64,000 nucleotides of DNA, from positions 27,920-91,919 of the forward strand of contig CAUUHY010000004.1 in the NCBI GenBank assembly GCA_963545265.1, in the 5' to 3' direction. Origin of the DNA: CAJPPJ01 sp963545265 (lineage in GTDB: Bacteria > Bacillota_I > Bacilli_A > RF39 > UBA660). Shown in pieces: positions 52,190 through 61,105 of this stretch (position 1 is its first letter; the number at the start of each line of letters is the position of its first letter). The position numbers and the translations under genes are program-made. The notes under the pieces are model-generated. The model had not been told where the DNA came from. It did not search any database and worked only from the letters and a program-made list of their open reading frames with translations.

Positions 52190-53869
52190 TTATTTAAACA
52201 TTAATACCTCAATACTTACAAATATAATTATTAACATATTAATAAGAGTTATTAAAAGAGACATTTCTAAGTTCAATATTCCTAAATATAAAAGTAATAA
52301 TTTAAATAACATAATAAGTATAGTTAAAAATATATTTAAAAAGAATGATACCTTGAAAGCTTTATAAGTAACAAACATCCTTTTTATATCTGTTAAATCA
52401 TTATTATCTATAGTTATATCAGTATCAGTATCTTTTTTAGATATAGAACAAGATAAATATGCTTCTTTAAATAATTTTTTATCATTTCTATAATCTCCAA
52501 TAAATAATACTTTTGTATCTTCTTCTTTTGATAGTATCAAGAAACTTAATTTATCTTTTTTATTAATATTATAAGAATATCTATTTATATCTAAATTATT
52601 GCAAATATATCTTACATAATCTTCGTTATCTCCAGATAAAACAACTACTTCTTTATTAATACTTTCTAAATATTTAACAATTTCTTTTACCTCTTTATTA
52701 ATGGAAGATCTTATAACTACACTACCTAAAAATTCGTTGTTTTTAACTATATATATAGCTGTACCTAAAGTTTTATTTTTTTTAACTTTTATTTTATTAT
52801 GTTTAAAAAATTCATAATTTCCTAAATAATATTCATCTTCTTTGAAATTAATTATAATTCCACCATTTAATTTTTTAGATTTATCTATTTTAAATAAATA
52901 ATCATATTCTTGTTTTCTAAAAAATTTACCTATTTCATCATAAGTATTTTGCTCTAAAGTTTTTATTAATTGTACTAAATTAATATCACTTTGATTATCA
53001 ATATTAACTATCGATATATTATCATCTGTAAGTACGCTTGTTTTATCAAATACTATAACATCTACTTTGTTTAGCTTAAAAAATGTTGCTATATTATTAA
53101 TTTTTATTCTTTCTTTATAAAGATATGCAATACTAAAGAGTATTGGTATGTTTTTTGAATAAAAGAAAGTAATAGGTAAAAATATAAGCATAAAGTTAAA
53201 ACTATAAAATAAAGCTATATTTAATTCGTATTTATAATAAATAAGTATAAAGAATATAATACTAGATAATAATAGTAAAACTATATAACTAATTAAAGTT
53301 GGTTTTCTTATTGTTTTTTGTAAAATGTTATATTCTTTTAAAGCTTTTGAATCAATTAATTCTTTATAATCTTTATCACTTTCTAAAAATATATCTTCTT
53401 CTACCAAAGTTCCTATTTCATAATAATTATCATTATATTTTCCACTAGTAGTTAATACTTCACCTTTTCTAAAAATGAGTATATCTTTTTTCTTTAAAGT
53501 AGAAAATTTTTTTAACACTTCTTTTCCATTTTCAAAAAAAGATGCTATATAATCATTTTTAACATAGTTTTTTAAATATTTATGAATATATTTATCTAAA
53601 ATTTCTAAAAGTTGATCTAAAAAGTCGTAAATTAATAAAATTGATATTGCAGTATTAAAATTTAAAATTAAAGCATTAAATATTGCTATAAACAAAATAA
53701 TTATAAAATAATCTAAATTTTGTTTAAACTTTCTTAACAAAAGTCTAATAATTTCAAATAAAAATATTAAAACCATAACATAATTAATATTAAATTTTAA
53801 AAAATTAACCAAAATAAAGCATACAAGCACTATTATAGATAAAATAAATTTTTTCATATATAACCCCAT
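52190..53869 (-). CDS. degenerate P1B-like P-type ATPase (possible pseudoenzyme)
   Basis: 559 residues with the topology of heavy-metal P-type ATPases: clustered N-terminal helices, an actuator-like domain (about 110-175), a helix pair (about 193-245), a P/N domain and C-terminal helices (about 510-559). The phosphorylation Asp275 is present in VFDKTSVLTDD, but the invariant DKTGT is altered. The actuator has no TGE(S). The hinge reads GDYRNDKK where GDGxNDxP is expected, while VVLSGDNEDYV resembles TGDN. No CPC metal motif is seen. Ion pumping therefore looks unlikely. The ATG four codons later (53857) is also possible. Confidence 0.7.
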   Translation of the reverse strand: MGLYMKKFILSIIVLVCFILVNFLKFNINYVMVLIFLFEIIRLLLRKFKQNLDYFIIILFIAIFNALILNFNTAISILLIYDFLDQLLEILDKYIHKYLKNYVKNDYIASFFENGKEVLKKFSTLKKKDILIFRKGEVLTTSGKYNDNYYEIGTLVEEDIFLESDKDYKELIDSKALKEYNILQKTIRKPTLISYIVLLLLSSIIFFILIYYKYELNIALFYSFNFMLIFLPITFFYSKNIPILFSIAYLYKERIKINNIATFFKLNKVDVIVFDKTSVLTDDNISIVNIDNQSDINLVQLIKTLEQNTYDEIGKFFRKQEYDYLFKIDKSKKLNGGIIINFKEDEYYLGNYEFFKHNKIKVKKNKTLGTAIYIVKNNEFLGSVVIRSSINKEVKEIVKYLESINKEVVVLSGDNEDYVRYICNNLDINRYSYNINKKDKLSFLILSKEEDTKVLFIGDYRNDKKLFKEAYLSCSISKKDTDTDITIDNNDLTDIKRMFVTYKAFKVSFFLNIFLTILIMLFKLLLLYLGILNLEMSLLITLINMLIIIFVSIEVLMFK

Positions 53870-53908
53870 TCTCTTATTAAAATTTTATCAAATAATTAAG
53901 CATTTATC

Positions 53909-53941
53909 AAAAAAAAGTAAACATTATATAAAATGTTTACT
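53909..53941 (-). terminator. terminator at the end of the interrupted gene
   Basis: Arms agtaaacatt / aatgtttact with six bases between, then eight T on the minus strand. It overlaps the final stop codon. Confidence 0.75.
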
Positions 53942-54866
53942 ATTTATATGTTTTAATTTCATCAAATCCTGTTTTCAAAAAATCATTATCATAAGATGCA
54001 TTATAATTATAGTTTTCTCTATCTTTTGAAAGTTCTTTTAGTCCCTCTTGCACTTTAAGATTAGATTCTCTTATAATTTTTTGTTCTATTTCAAATTTTG
54101 AAAGTGGCGTTATCACTATATCTTCAGGATAATCTTGATAACCTATTAAAGTCATATTTCTAAGTCCATTATATTCATTTAATTTAGCTACAGTTTTATA
54201 TTCTCTATTATTAAGTTTATCTTTGTAACTTAATTTTGCTGTATCTAACATATTTCTTACTAAATGATTTTTTTCAATATAAGTATCATAGATGTTACTA
54301 TTTTTATCAAATGAAAGTCTAGGAACTAAAAGAGCTTCATCTAATCCAATATTGTTTATATTACGTTCTATTTTTTCTTCACCAAAACTTTTGAATTCTC
54401 TTTCTATCATAATTCCTTTAGAATTATATATTTTTCTTTCAGAAGTAGTAAAATTATTTACTTCATTTTCTTTACATCCATCATTATCTACTAAAGAAAA
54501 ATGTTCTTCTAATACTAAATTAGAATTTTCATCAACCTTTGCTATCATTTCTCTAATATGCATCTCATCTATTTGATAATAATCATCTATTTCTTCTCTA
54601 TCTGCTTTTTGCTTTAAAATACTTACACACCTTATTTGCTCATCAGTAGTTAAATTAAAAGAAAATTATTTAAATTGTTTTACTAATTTTAAATTTATAT
54701 TATTAACATCTTCTTTTAATTCAGCATTTGTTAAATCAACACCATTTTTTATTTTATTTTTAATAGATTCTAAAACATCTTGAAATGATGGATTGTCTTT
54801 AATTTCTAGGTTAGTAATTTTATTATTTATTTTAAACATCAAATCATCTAAATTATACTTTTCCAT
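53940..54866 (-). pseudogene. interrupted gene of unknown function (in-frame TAA)
   Basis: One reading frame of 309 codons contains a single TAA at 54666-54668. The first part (66 codons, ATG with a GAGAG site) and the last part (207 codons from an ATG at 54563) are joined by 34 sense codons that hold no ATG, GTG or TTG, so the downstream half has no credible start of its own just after the stop. The ATG at 54563 has no ribosome site. Charged, helical, soluble protein; no family recognised. Nonsense mutation, programmed readthrough or an assembly error are the alternatives. Confidence 0.7.
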
Positions 54867-54925
54867 TTTATCTCTCTTTCTTTGTTTAATTATATCATCT
54901 AAAATTTAAATTTAATATATTATAG

Positions 54926-54954
54926 TTGCTTTTTAAGTTCTTATCTATTATAAT
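54926..54954 (+). promoter_or_regulatory. tRNA-His promoter
   Basis: TTGCTT (54926-54931), 17-base spacer, TATAAT (54949-54954), 12 bases before the mature tRNA 5' end. Confidence 0.65.
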
Positions 54955-54966
54955 TTAAATTGTTAT

Positions 54967-55043
54967 GGCGAACATGGTGAAGTGGTTAACACATTGGATT
55001 GTGGTCCCAACATGCGTGGGTTCGATTCCCACTGTTCGCCCCA
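54967..55043 (+). tRNA. tRNA-His (GTG anticodon)
   Basis: A cloverleaf is readable: acceptor GCGAACA/TGTTCGC, anticodon loop with TTGTGGT (anticodon GTG), T-arm GTGGG-TTCGATT-CCCAC, and CCA encoded in the genome. The extra 5' G (G-1) facing C73, the identity element for histidyl-tRNA synthetase, is encoded. Only tRNA gene found in the window; it has its own promoter and terminator. Confidence 0.96.
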
Positions 55044-55052
55044 AATAGCAAT

Positions 55053-55080
55053 AAAACCCTTATTTTATAAGGGTTTTTAT
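55053..55080 (+). terminator. terminator after tRNA-His
   Basis: Arms aaaaccctta / taagggtttt with a short loop and T-rich tail on the plus strand. Confidence 0.85.
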
Positions 55081-55102
55081 TTTTATACCAACGAATTACC
55101 AA

Positions 55103-55139
55103 CAAAAAAATAGATAGTTTTTAATAAAGCTATCTATTT
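55103..55139 (-). terminator. terminator of the long lspA-to-Nudix operon
   Basis: Arms aaatagatag / ctatctattt around a 12-base loop, then seven T on the minus strand, at the Nudix gene stop. Confidence 0.7.
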
Positions 55140-55661
55140 TATTTTAAATAATTTGTTTTTTAATGTTTTGAAAACTTCAAACATTTCTTCGCTAATCCCA
55201 AATTTATCACCATTTATTAATACATTTTCTTTAAGTAAACTTTCAAATTCTAATAAATTTATATATGTTAAAGAAAAATCTCCATTTTTTTCTTCTTTTG
55301 TTAAATCTAAATTTTCTACATCTATATATTTATCAGTTCTAATTATAAAATAATTTATTTCTAATATAGTATTATCTTTTGTTTCATGATAGTTTTCATA
55401 ATATCTATATAGTTTTAAATCTGGTGTTAAATTATCTTCTAATTCAAAATTAATACCAGTTTCTTCAAGTAATTCTCTAGTTAATGCTTCTTTATAACTT
55501 TCATCTTCTTCAATATGTCCACCTGGAAATTGATAATCCTTATAATTACTTGCAAGAAGTATCTTATTATTTGAAGAAATAATAAGAGCTTTTACTCTTT
55601 TTACTATTTTTTGATAATCTAAAATATTTTTCCCTTTATGTTCTTTTAATATTACTTCCAT
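55134..55661 (-). CDS. Nudix hydrolase
   Basis: 175 residues with a complete Nudix box: GGHIEEDESYKEALTRELLEETGI (G x5 E x7 REUxEE x GU) after LLASNYKDYQFP. Hydrolyses an unidentified nucleoside diphosphate-X. It lies one base after trhP2 at the end of the long operon, which may mean a link to nucleotide sanitation rather than to tRNA modification. Distinct from the Nudix protein at 9.4 kb. Confidence 0.9.
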   Translation of the reverse strand: MEVILKEHKGKNILDYQKIVKRVKALIISSNNKILLASNYKDYQFPGGHIEEDESYKEALTRELLEETGINFELEDNLTPDLKLYRYYENYHETKDNTILEINYFIIRTDKYIDVENLDLTKEEKNGDFSLTYINLLEFESLLKENVLINGDKFGISEEMFEVFKTLKNKLFKIK

Positions 55662-55662
55662 T

Positions 55663-56841
55663 TTAACCCTTTTTTATCATTGCATATTTATCTACTTCAA
55701 AATCTACATCTAATTTAATTTTAACATAACTATCAGCTTGATTTGCTACTTCTATTAAATTATTTTTATCATCGTATATTTCATCTACTATAAAACTAAG
55801 TTCATCTTTGGGTGTAAAAAGTACTACATTATCCCCTTTAGAAAATAAGTTTCTTTGTTTTAAATATAAGATTTTTTCTTTTCTATCATAACTTAAAACT
55901 AACGCTAAGAAATCTTGATTAGATTTTTCACTTCTTTCAGTTAGATAATATTGATCATTATAATCTATCTCATTTTTCATATATTGAGATGAATTTTCTC
56001 TATTACTTACTCTTTCTAAGTTTTCTTTAAATTTATTTATATCTTCATCAGTTAAAGTTTTATCAATATATTTATCAATTAACTTTCTATATGTACCAAT
56101 TACAGTAGCAAGATAGTATATACTTCTCATTCTACCTTCTACTTTAAGACTTGCTACATTTAAATCTATTAATTTAGTTATATAATCTATTAAATTTAAA
56201 TCTTTTGTTGCTAAAGAAAAGAAAGAATCTTTTTCATCTTTAAATAAAAATCTACAGACTTGAGAACATCCACCTCTATTAGCATCTCTATTAGTAAAAT
56301 AACTAGATAAAGCACATCTACCACTATAAAAAGTACACATTGCTCCATGAATAAATACTTCTAAATCAACATCAACTAAATGCCCTATTTTTTCTATATC
56401 ATCAATTCCTACTTCTCTTGCTAAAACTACTCTATCCACTCCTAAACTTTTTAAGAATTGAACACTCAAATAATTAGTATTAGTATTTTGTGTAGATATA
56501 TGAACTTCAACATTAGGATAATTTTCTTTAATATATTTAACTAAGTTTAATTCACTTAAAATAAATGCATCTATTCCACTTTCTACTACTTCTTTTATAT
56601 AGTCTTTTACTTCTTCATAATCTTCGTTATGAAATACCATATTCATAGTTAAATAAACTTTTTTACCTAAATTATGAGCAAAACTACAAGCTTCTTTTAT
56701 TTCCTCTATAGAAAAATTAACAGCATTAGCTCTAAGACCATATTTATATCCACCTATATAACAAGCATCTGCTCCATATAAAAGAGTTACTTTTAATCTT
56801 TCTAAATCTCCAGCTGGAGATAATAATTCTATTTTTTTCAT
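55663..56841 (-). CDS. trhP2: U32 family protein TrhP2, tRNA U34 hydroxylation
   Basis: Member of the U32 'peptidase' family that, with TrhP1, makes 5-hydroxyuridine at wobble U34 of tRNAs, using prephenate. 392 residues: N-terminal LLSPAGDLERLKVTLLYGADACYIGG and the four cluster-type cysteines in IHGAMCTFYSGRC and RGGCSQVC. A C-terminal beta domain begins about 305. Order trmR-(unknown)-trhP1-trhP2 parallels yrrMNO of B. subtilis, supporting this name over a collagenase-like peptidase. Confidence 0.9.
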   Translation of the reverse strand: MKKIELLSPAGDLERLKVTLLYGADACYIGGYKYGLRANAVNFSIEEIKEACSFAHNLGKKVYLTMNMVFHNEDYEEVKDYIKEVVESGIDAFILSELNLVKYIKENYPNVEVHISTQNTNTNYLSVQFLKSLGVDRVVLAREVGIDDIEKIGHLVDVDLEVFIHGAMCTFYSGRCALSSYFTNRDANRGGCSQVCRFLFKDEKDSFFSLATKDLNLIDYITKLIDLNVASLKVEGRMRSIYYLATVIGTYRKLIDKYIDKTLTDEDINKFKENLERVSNRENSSQYMKNEIDYNDQYYLTERSEKSNQDFLALVLSYDRKEKILYLKQRNLFSKGDNVVLFTPKDELSFIVDEIYDDKNNLIEVANQADSYVKIKLDVDFEVDKYAMIKKG

Positions 56842-57650
56842 CTTTTAACCACCTTATATATAGTTGGAGAATATAAAAAGTTAGTATTATTTCCAATTAT
56901 CTTCTCTATATTCTTTAAAGATTCTTCATTTTTACTATCTAAATAGTTATATATATTATTTACTATTTCTTCTGTTTTATCTAAATAAAGTGTATCTATT
57001 ACTCCATAATCTATATCTAAATCAAGAAGTGATGTGTAGTTAATTATATCATCACTATATATAACTGTATCTTTATTTTCATTAACTATAATATTTTTAT
57101 TAGCTTTTATATGTTTATCTTTAGTATCATCATTTGTTAAAAAGTTATTATTAGCCATAGTAATTAACTTTCTTTTAGATACTGCAACAGTTGGTTTACC
57201 AACTAATAAAACAAGCAATTTACTTTTAGTGTTATCTCTTATATCTTTTATTTCTTCATAAGTTATTTCATTAGATATATAAGCATATTTAACTCCTAAA
57301 TCATTATAAAAGTTTATTTCTTCATAATTAGTTACAAAATGATCTTGATTCCATACTAAATCTAAATTGAATTCTTTATTTAACTCTATCATTCCTAAAT
57401 CATAAAACATTATTTTTATATTTTTTAACTTTTTTAATATTTCTTTTAAATTTTCTATTTCATCATTAAAAATATTCTTATTTATACTTAAGAATATTTC
57501 TTTATCATCATATTTATTTTGTATATTTATTACTTCTTCTACATCAAAAGTTAATGATGTAAAATTAGAATAATCTTTAAGACCTAATATAAAACCATCA
57601 CACTTTATATTAAAATCACTCTCTTTATTAATTTGTATAAGTAACTTCAT
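56838..57650 (-). CDS. trhP1: U32-related protein TrhP1
   Basis: Partner of TrhP2 in ho5U34 formation. About 270 residues from ATG 57650, chosen because TAGGAG lies just upstream; a TTG 18 bases earlier would enclose that site. It resembles the YrrN N-terminal TIM-barrel (CDGFILGLKDYSNF, LDLVWNQDHFVTNYEE, KLLVLLVGKPTVAVSKRKL) but lacks the U32 cysteine cluster, as the family's first subunit does. Overlaps trhP2 by four bases. Confidence 0.82.
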   Translation of the reverse strand: MKLLIQINKESDFNIKCDGFILGLKDYSNFTSLTFDVEEVINIQNKYDDKEIFLSINKNIFNDEIENLKEILKKLKNIKIMFYDLGMIELNKEFNLDLVWNQDHFVTNYEEINFYNDLGVKYAYISNEITYEEIKDIRDNTKSKLLVLLVGKPTVAVSKRKLITMANNNFLTNDDTKDKHIKANKNIIVNENKDTVIYSDDIINYTSLLDLDIDYGVIDTLYLDKTEEIVNNIYNYLDSKNEESLKNIEKIIGNNTNFLYSPTIYKVVKR

Positions 57651-57657
57651 ATCTCTC

Positions 57658-58467
57658 CTAGTAAGCAAGTTCTATTCTTCTAATTAGAGAAGAATAAATT
57701 AATTTCTTTTCATCACTTAAATTATCACTATATTCACACTTTTTCATTACTTCTTCTTTTCTTTTTCTTTCATATCCCATATATTGATGTTTAGATATAA
57801 AACTATTATTTAAATTATATAAACTATCTCCATTATTAACAATAAGCTCTTTTAACAATCTTGAATGTAGATATTCTTTATACATCAACTTATCTGGATC
57901 TTCTGGATGTCTTTTATAAAAGTATGTTTTAGAATATCTTGAAAAAAGCGGATGAACATCTATTAAACCATAATTATTATAAAATGCAATATTAAAAAAT
58001 TCTTCATAAGCTCTCATTTTAGAATTATATGCTTCAATACCAAATTTATCATTTTGATATTCTAAGTCTCTTTCTATCTTTATTTCTTGTTTTTGCATAA
58101 GAACACCTTCAGTATCATAAAAAGAAATTCTTCCAATCAAAGTATCTTTATATGTCCATTTAGGTGCTACTAAAGTTGCAAAATTACCTTCTCTTGCTTC
58201 ATTTATTTCTTCAGTAAAAACTCCATAAATAAAACTGTTTCTATCTATTATTTTACCTGTTTTAAACCTAATTTCACTAGCTGCTCTTTTACCAGTGTTT
58301 CTATAATAATCAATATTTTTTTTCAAATAGAAAAAATTATTATCATTACGAAGTATATAACCTTCTTTAAATTTAGCTAACAAATAATCAATAAAAAAAG
58401 GATTATTTAATATAACAAGAGGAAAATTATGATTAATCAATATATTTTTAACTTCTTCTTTTGTCAT
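57658..58467 (-). CDS. uncharacterised 269-residue protein inserted in the trmR-trhP operon
   Basis: Not recognised. Soluble, no signal or membrane helix. The N-terminal VKNILINHNFPLVILNNPFFIDYLLAKFKEGY (in parts) precedes a region with GKRAASEIRFKTGKII and a Tyr/Arg-rich C-terminal half (YSKTYFYKRHPEDPD, KHQYMGYERKRKEE). It has no counterpart between yrrM and yrrN in Bacillus. Tight spacing (16 and 7 bases) shows co-transcription, so a role in tRNA wobble modification or a related pathway is possible. Confidence 0.65.
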   Translation of the reverse strand: MTKEEVKNILINHNFPLVILNNPFFIDYLLAKFKEGYILRNDNNFFYLKKNIDYYRNTGKRAASEIRFKTGKIIDRNSFIYGVFTEEINEAREGNFATLVAPKWTYKDTLIGRISFYDTEGVLMQKQEIKIERDLEYQNDKFGIEAYNSKMRAYEEFFNIAFYNNYGLIDVHPLFSRYSKTYFYKRHPEDPDKLMYKEYLHSRLLKELIVNNGDSLYNLNNSFISKHQYMGYERKRKEEVMKKCEYSDNLSDEKKLIYSSLIRRIELAY

Positions 58468-58483
58468 TATAAATTCCTTTCTT

Positions 58484-59092
58484 TTATAAATTATGTTTTA
58501 TAGATATAGCTATTCCATCTCCTATTTTAATTATTTCACTATCATATTCTTCATTATCTTCTAAAAATTTGTGATACTCTTTTATTTTTCTAACTAATGC
58601 TCTTAAATTACGACTAGTTATATCTTCTTCTTCCTTCTCAACATATCCATGTAGATACATATTATCAGTAATAATAGTACCTTTATCTTCTAAATTCTTC
58701 TTAAATTTATTAAAAAAGTTTATATTTTGTCCTTTAGCACCATCTAATATTATAAGATCAAACTTATCATTTATATCTACCTCTAATGCATCTTTAAATA
58801 TAATATCTACTCTAGATTCTAAACCAGATTCTTTAAAATTTTGTAAAGCTTTTAAATATCTATTTTCATCTCTTTCAATAGTAACTAAAGATATATCATA
58901 ATCAACAGATAAATAATTTAATCCTGAATATCCTACTGCTGTACCAATTTCTAAAATTCTTTTTACTTTATTTTCTACAATATATTTTTTTATATAATTT
59001 ATCGTATCATCTTCCATAATAGGAACATCTTTTTCTAAAGCTTCTTTTTTTACTTGTTTAATAAACGCTTCTAATTCATTATTAATTATCAT
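58484..59092 (-). CDS. trmR: TrmR-type O-methyltransferase (tRNA 5-methoxyuridine 34)
   Basis: SAM-dependent methyltransferase of the COMT/O-MT family; B. subtilis TrmR (YrrM) methylates ho5U34 to mo5U34. 202 residues: motif I RILEIGTAVGYSGLNYL, acidic TIERDENRY, metal-binding DLIILDGAKGQ and TDNMYLHGYV. Position with TrhP genes supports the tRNA role. Overlaps mltG by 11 bases. Confidence 0.87.
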   Translation of the reverse strand: MIINNELEAFIKQVKKEALEKDVPIMEDDTINYIKKYIVENKVKRILEIGTAVGYSGLNYLSVDYDISLVTIERDENRYLKALQNFKESGLESRVDIIFKDALEVDINDKFDLIILDGAKGQNINFFNKFKKNLEDKGTIITDNMYLHGYVEKEEEDITSRNLRALVRKIKEYHKFLEDNEEYDSEIIKIGDGIAISIKHNL

Positions 59093-60161
59093 GTATAAAC
59101 CACTTACCTTCTTTCTTAAGACTTGCTATAACTCTTTCTTGTTCAGCTCCTGTCTTCGAAAAGTATATTTTACCATACTTATCTGAAACAAAGTATAAAC
59201 CATCATGTTTTATTGGATTTAAAACTGCTTTTATACTAGATTTACTAGGCATACATATAGGTCCTATTGGTAATCCTTTTATAACTCTAGTATTATATTT
59301 ATTTTTATCATTATATTCTTTTACAGTTAAATCTCTTTCGTTTAATTTAACACCCAAACCATAATATGATGTAACATCACTTCCTAAAGTTATACCAGCA
59401 GCTATTCTTCTATTGAATAAATCTACCATTTTTTGTCTATCTTCATAAGCTTTACCTTCTTTTTCAACAATAGAAGCTAATGTTAAAATTTCGTGAGGAA
59501 GCATATTAGATGATGATATATTTAAAGATTTCAATTCTTTATCCATTTTATCAAGAAGCATCTTAAAAATATCTTTAACACTAATGTTTTTACTATCTAT
59601 ATGATAAGTGTCTGGAAACAAGTAACCTTCTAATGGATATCTAATAGATGAGTCACTTATTTTATCATAATTAATAAAGTCATATTTTCTTTCTAATTCT
59701 TTTAAATAATCTTCATCTTTAAGTAATTTTAAAATATCTTCTTTAGTATTATTAGTCTTAGAAGTTATTTCTTTAATAACTTGATCAATATCCCAACCTT
59801 CTAAGATTTTTAAAACTAAAACTGCATCACTTTTACCACTAGCAAGTTTAGTTATAATATCAGTTACAGACATAGATTTATTTAAATTATAACTACCTGC
59901 TTTCAAAGGAGTCTTTTTGTTTTTTAAATAAAATAAGAATGATGATTTAGATTTTATTAAATTATTTTTCTTAAGTTCAACTGCTACTTGTTTTGAAGTC
60001 ATTCCACTTTTTAAAACAAATTCAATACTTTTTTTATCACTAGGATTTATAGGTTTTAAATCATTATTATATTTTATCAAAAACGATAACGATATAACAA
60101 CAATTAAAAATACTATTAATAATATAATTGATTTCTTCTTTAATTTTCTTTTAGTTGCCAT
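59082..60161 (-). CDS. mltG: MltG endolytic murein transglycosylase
   Basis: Cleaves nascent glycan strands, setting their length. 359 residues: membrane helix about 10-30, LysM-like linker domain (VLKSGMTSKQVAVELKKNNLIKS in parts), then the YceG domain with the catalytic Glu in LASIVEKEGKAYEDR and TSYYGLG, YNTRVIKGLPIGPI. Corresponds to yrrL of Bacillus by position and content. Confidence 0.96.
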   Translation of the reverse strand: MATKRKLKKKSIILLIVFLIVVISLSFLIKYNNDLKPINPSDKKSIEFVLKSGMTSKQVAVELKKNNLIKSKSSFLFYLKNKKTPLKAGSYNLNKSMSVTDIITKLASGKSDAVLVLKILEGWDIDQVIKEITSKTNNTKEDILKLLKDEDYLKELERKYDFINYDKISDSSIRYPLEGYLFPDTYHIDSKNISVKDIFKMLLDKMDKELKSLNISSSNMLPHEILTLASIVEKEGKAYEDRQKMVDLFNRRIAAGITLGSDVTSYYGLGVKLNERDLTVKEYNDKNKYNTRVIKGLPIGPICMPSKSSIKAVLNPIKHDGLYFVSDKYGKIYFSKTGAEQERVIASLKKEGKWFIHDN

Positions 60162-60432
60162 TTATTTGTTCTTCCGCTTTCTTTAATATTATATCTATTA
60201 TTTTCCATTCTTTTTCTGTTTCAATAGCAGTTAATTTATTTACATTATCTTTACCTTCTACTTTTTCATAACAAGAAGCATAAACATTAGTATTACCATC
60301 TTTATCAACCGTATTATCTGTATAAACAACATAATGTTTATTAGTTTCTTCTAAATCAAAAGTAAGTAATATATCACATTCTATTTCTTTTCCATCATCA
60401 GTTAAAACTCTAAATTTTTCTTCTTTATCCAT
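60151..60432 (-). CDS. DUF1292 family protein (YrzB-like)
   Basis: 93 residues, acidic and soluble. The pattern ECDILLTFDLEETNKHYVVYTD followed by VYASCYE and the final IETEKEWKIIDIIL match DUF1292/YrzB. Its role is unknown, but it is conserved between ruvX and mltG or ireB in Bacilli, as here. Overlaps both neighbours. Confidence 0.88.
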   Translation of the reverse strand: MDKEEKFRVLTDDGKEIECDILLTFDLEETNKHYVVYTDNTVDKDGNTNVYASCYEKVEGKDNVNKLTAIETEKEWKIIDIILKKAEEQINGN

Positions 60433-60838
60433 TATTTCTCCTTTTCAAATAATCTTCTAGTATTATCGTAGCCGCTACACTATCGATTATCTCTTTTCTT
60501 TTTTGTCTAGAAACATCAAAGTTAATAAGCATTTTTTCTGCACTAACAGTAGAAAGTCTCTCATCTTGTAACTCTACTTTTATTTTTCTAGATTCTAATA
60601 ATTTTTTAAATTTTTCTATATATAAAGCTTTTTCTCCAATTGTATTGTTCATATGTTTAGGATATCCAAGTACTACTAAATCTATACTTTCTTCTTCACA
60701 TATCTTAATAACTTCATTTAATAAAAATTTTAAATTGTTTTCATGTCTAATTGTATTTAATTTATTTACTATAATTCCACTTCTAGAAATTGCTACTCCT
60801 AGTGTTTTTGTTCCTAAATCTAAACCTAAATATCTCAC
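60425..60838 (-). CDS. ruvX: RuvX/YqgF family RNase H-like protein
   Basis: Putative Holliday junction resolvase / 16S rRNA 5'-processing nuclease. 137 residues, RNase H fold: MRYLGLDLGTKTLGVAIS (first Asp), VVLGYPKHMNNT, DERLSTVSAEKML with the acidic pair and VAATIILEDYL. Same as yrrK in Bacillus. Overlaps ireB by four bases. Confidence 0.95.
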   Translation of the reverse strand: MRYLGLDLGTKTLGVAISRSGIIVNKLNTIRHENNLKFLLNEVIKICEEESIDLVVLGYPKHMNNTIGEKALYIEKFKKLLESRKIKVELQDERLSTVSAEKMLINFDVSRQKRKEIIDSVAATIILEDYLKRRNNG

Positions 60839-61089
60839 TTTTCAAGTCCTTTTTTCAGAAGTGTTTCAATTATATCTTCTCTAGATAAAACAGCTATTTT
60901 TTTTCTAGAATCTTTATAAGAAGATATATAAGCTAAATCACCACTCATAATATAACCAACTAATTGATTTATCGGTTTATATCCTCTTTCTTTTAAAGCA
61001 TCATAAACTTCTTTTAAAGTAATAATAACTTCTTCTCTTTTTATAGTTTCTATACTATAAACACTTGTTTTTTGAAAATCATTATCCAT
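60835..61089 (-). CDS. ireB: IreB-family regulatory phosphoprotein
   Basis: 84-residue DUF965 protein. In enterococci IreB is phosphorylated by the PASTA kinase IreK on Thr and tunes cell-wall stress resistance. Conserved core VYDALKERGYKPINQLVGYIMSGDLAYISSYKDSR (in parts). The N-terminal Thr/Ser pair KTSVYS could be the phosphorylation region. AGAGGT precedes the ATG. No PASTA kinase is seen in this window. Confidence 0.92.
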   Translation of the reverse strand: MDNDFQKTSVYSIETIKREEVIITLKEVYDALKERGYKPINQLVGYIMSGDLAYISSYKDSRKKIAVLSREDIIETLLKKGLEK

Positions 61090-61105
61090 ATTGTACCTCT
61101 ATTAT

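Noticed and set aside
54563..54666. Programmed frameshift in the split gene
   Set aside because: Both halves are in the same frame; the interruption is a plain TAA, not a slip site.
55080..55105. Possible tRNA-associated integration site after tRNA-His
   Set aside because: No integrase gene or duplicated tRNA 3' end is seen nearby; the segment is just between two terminators.
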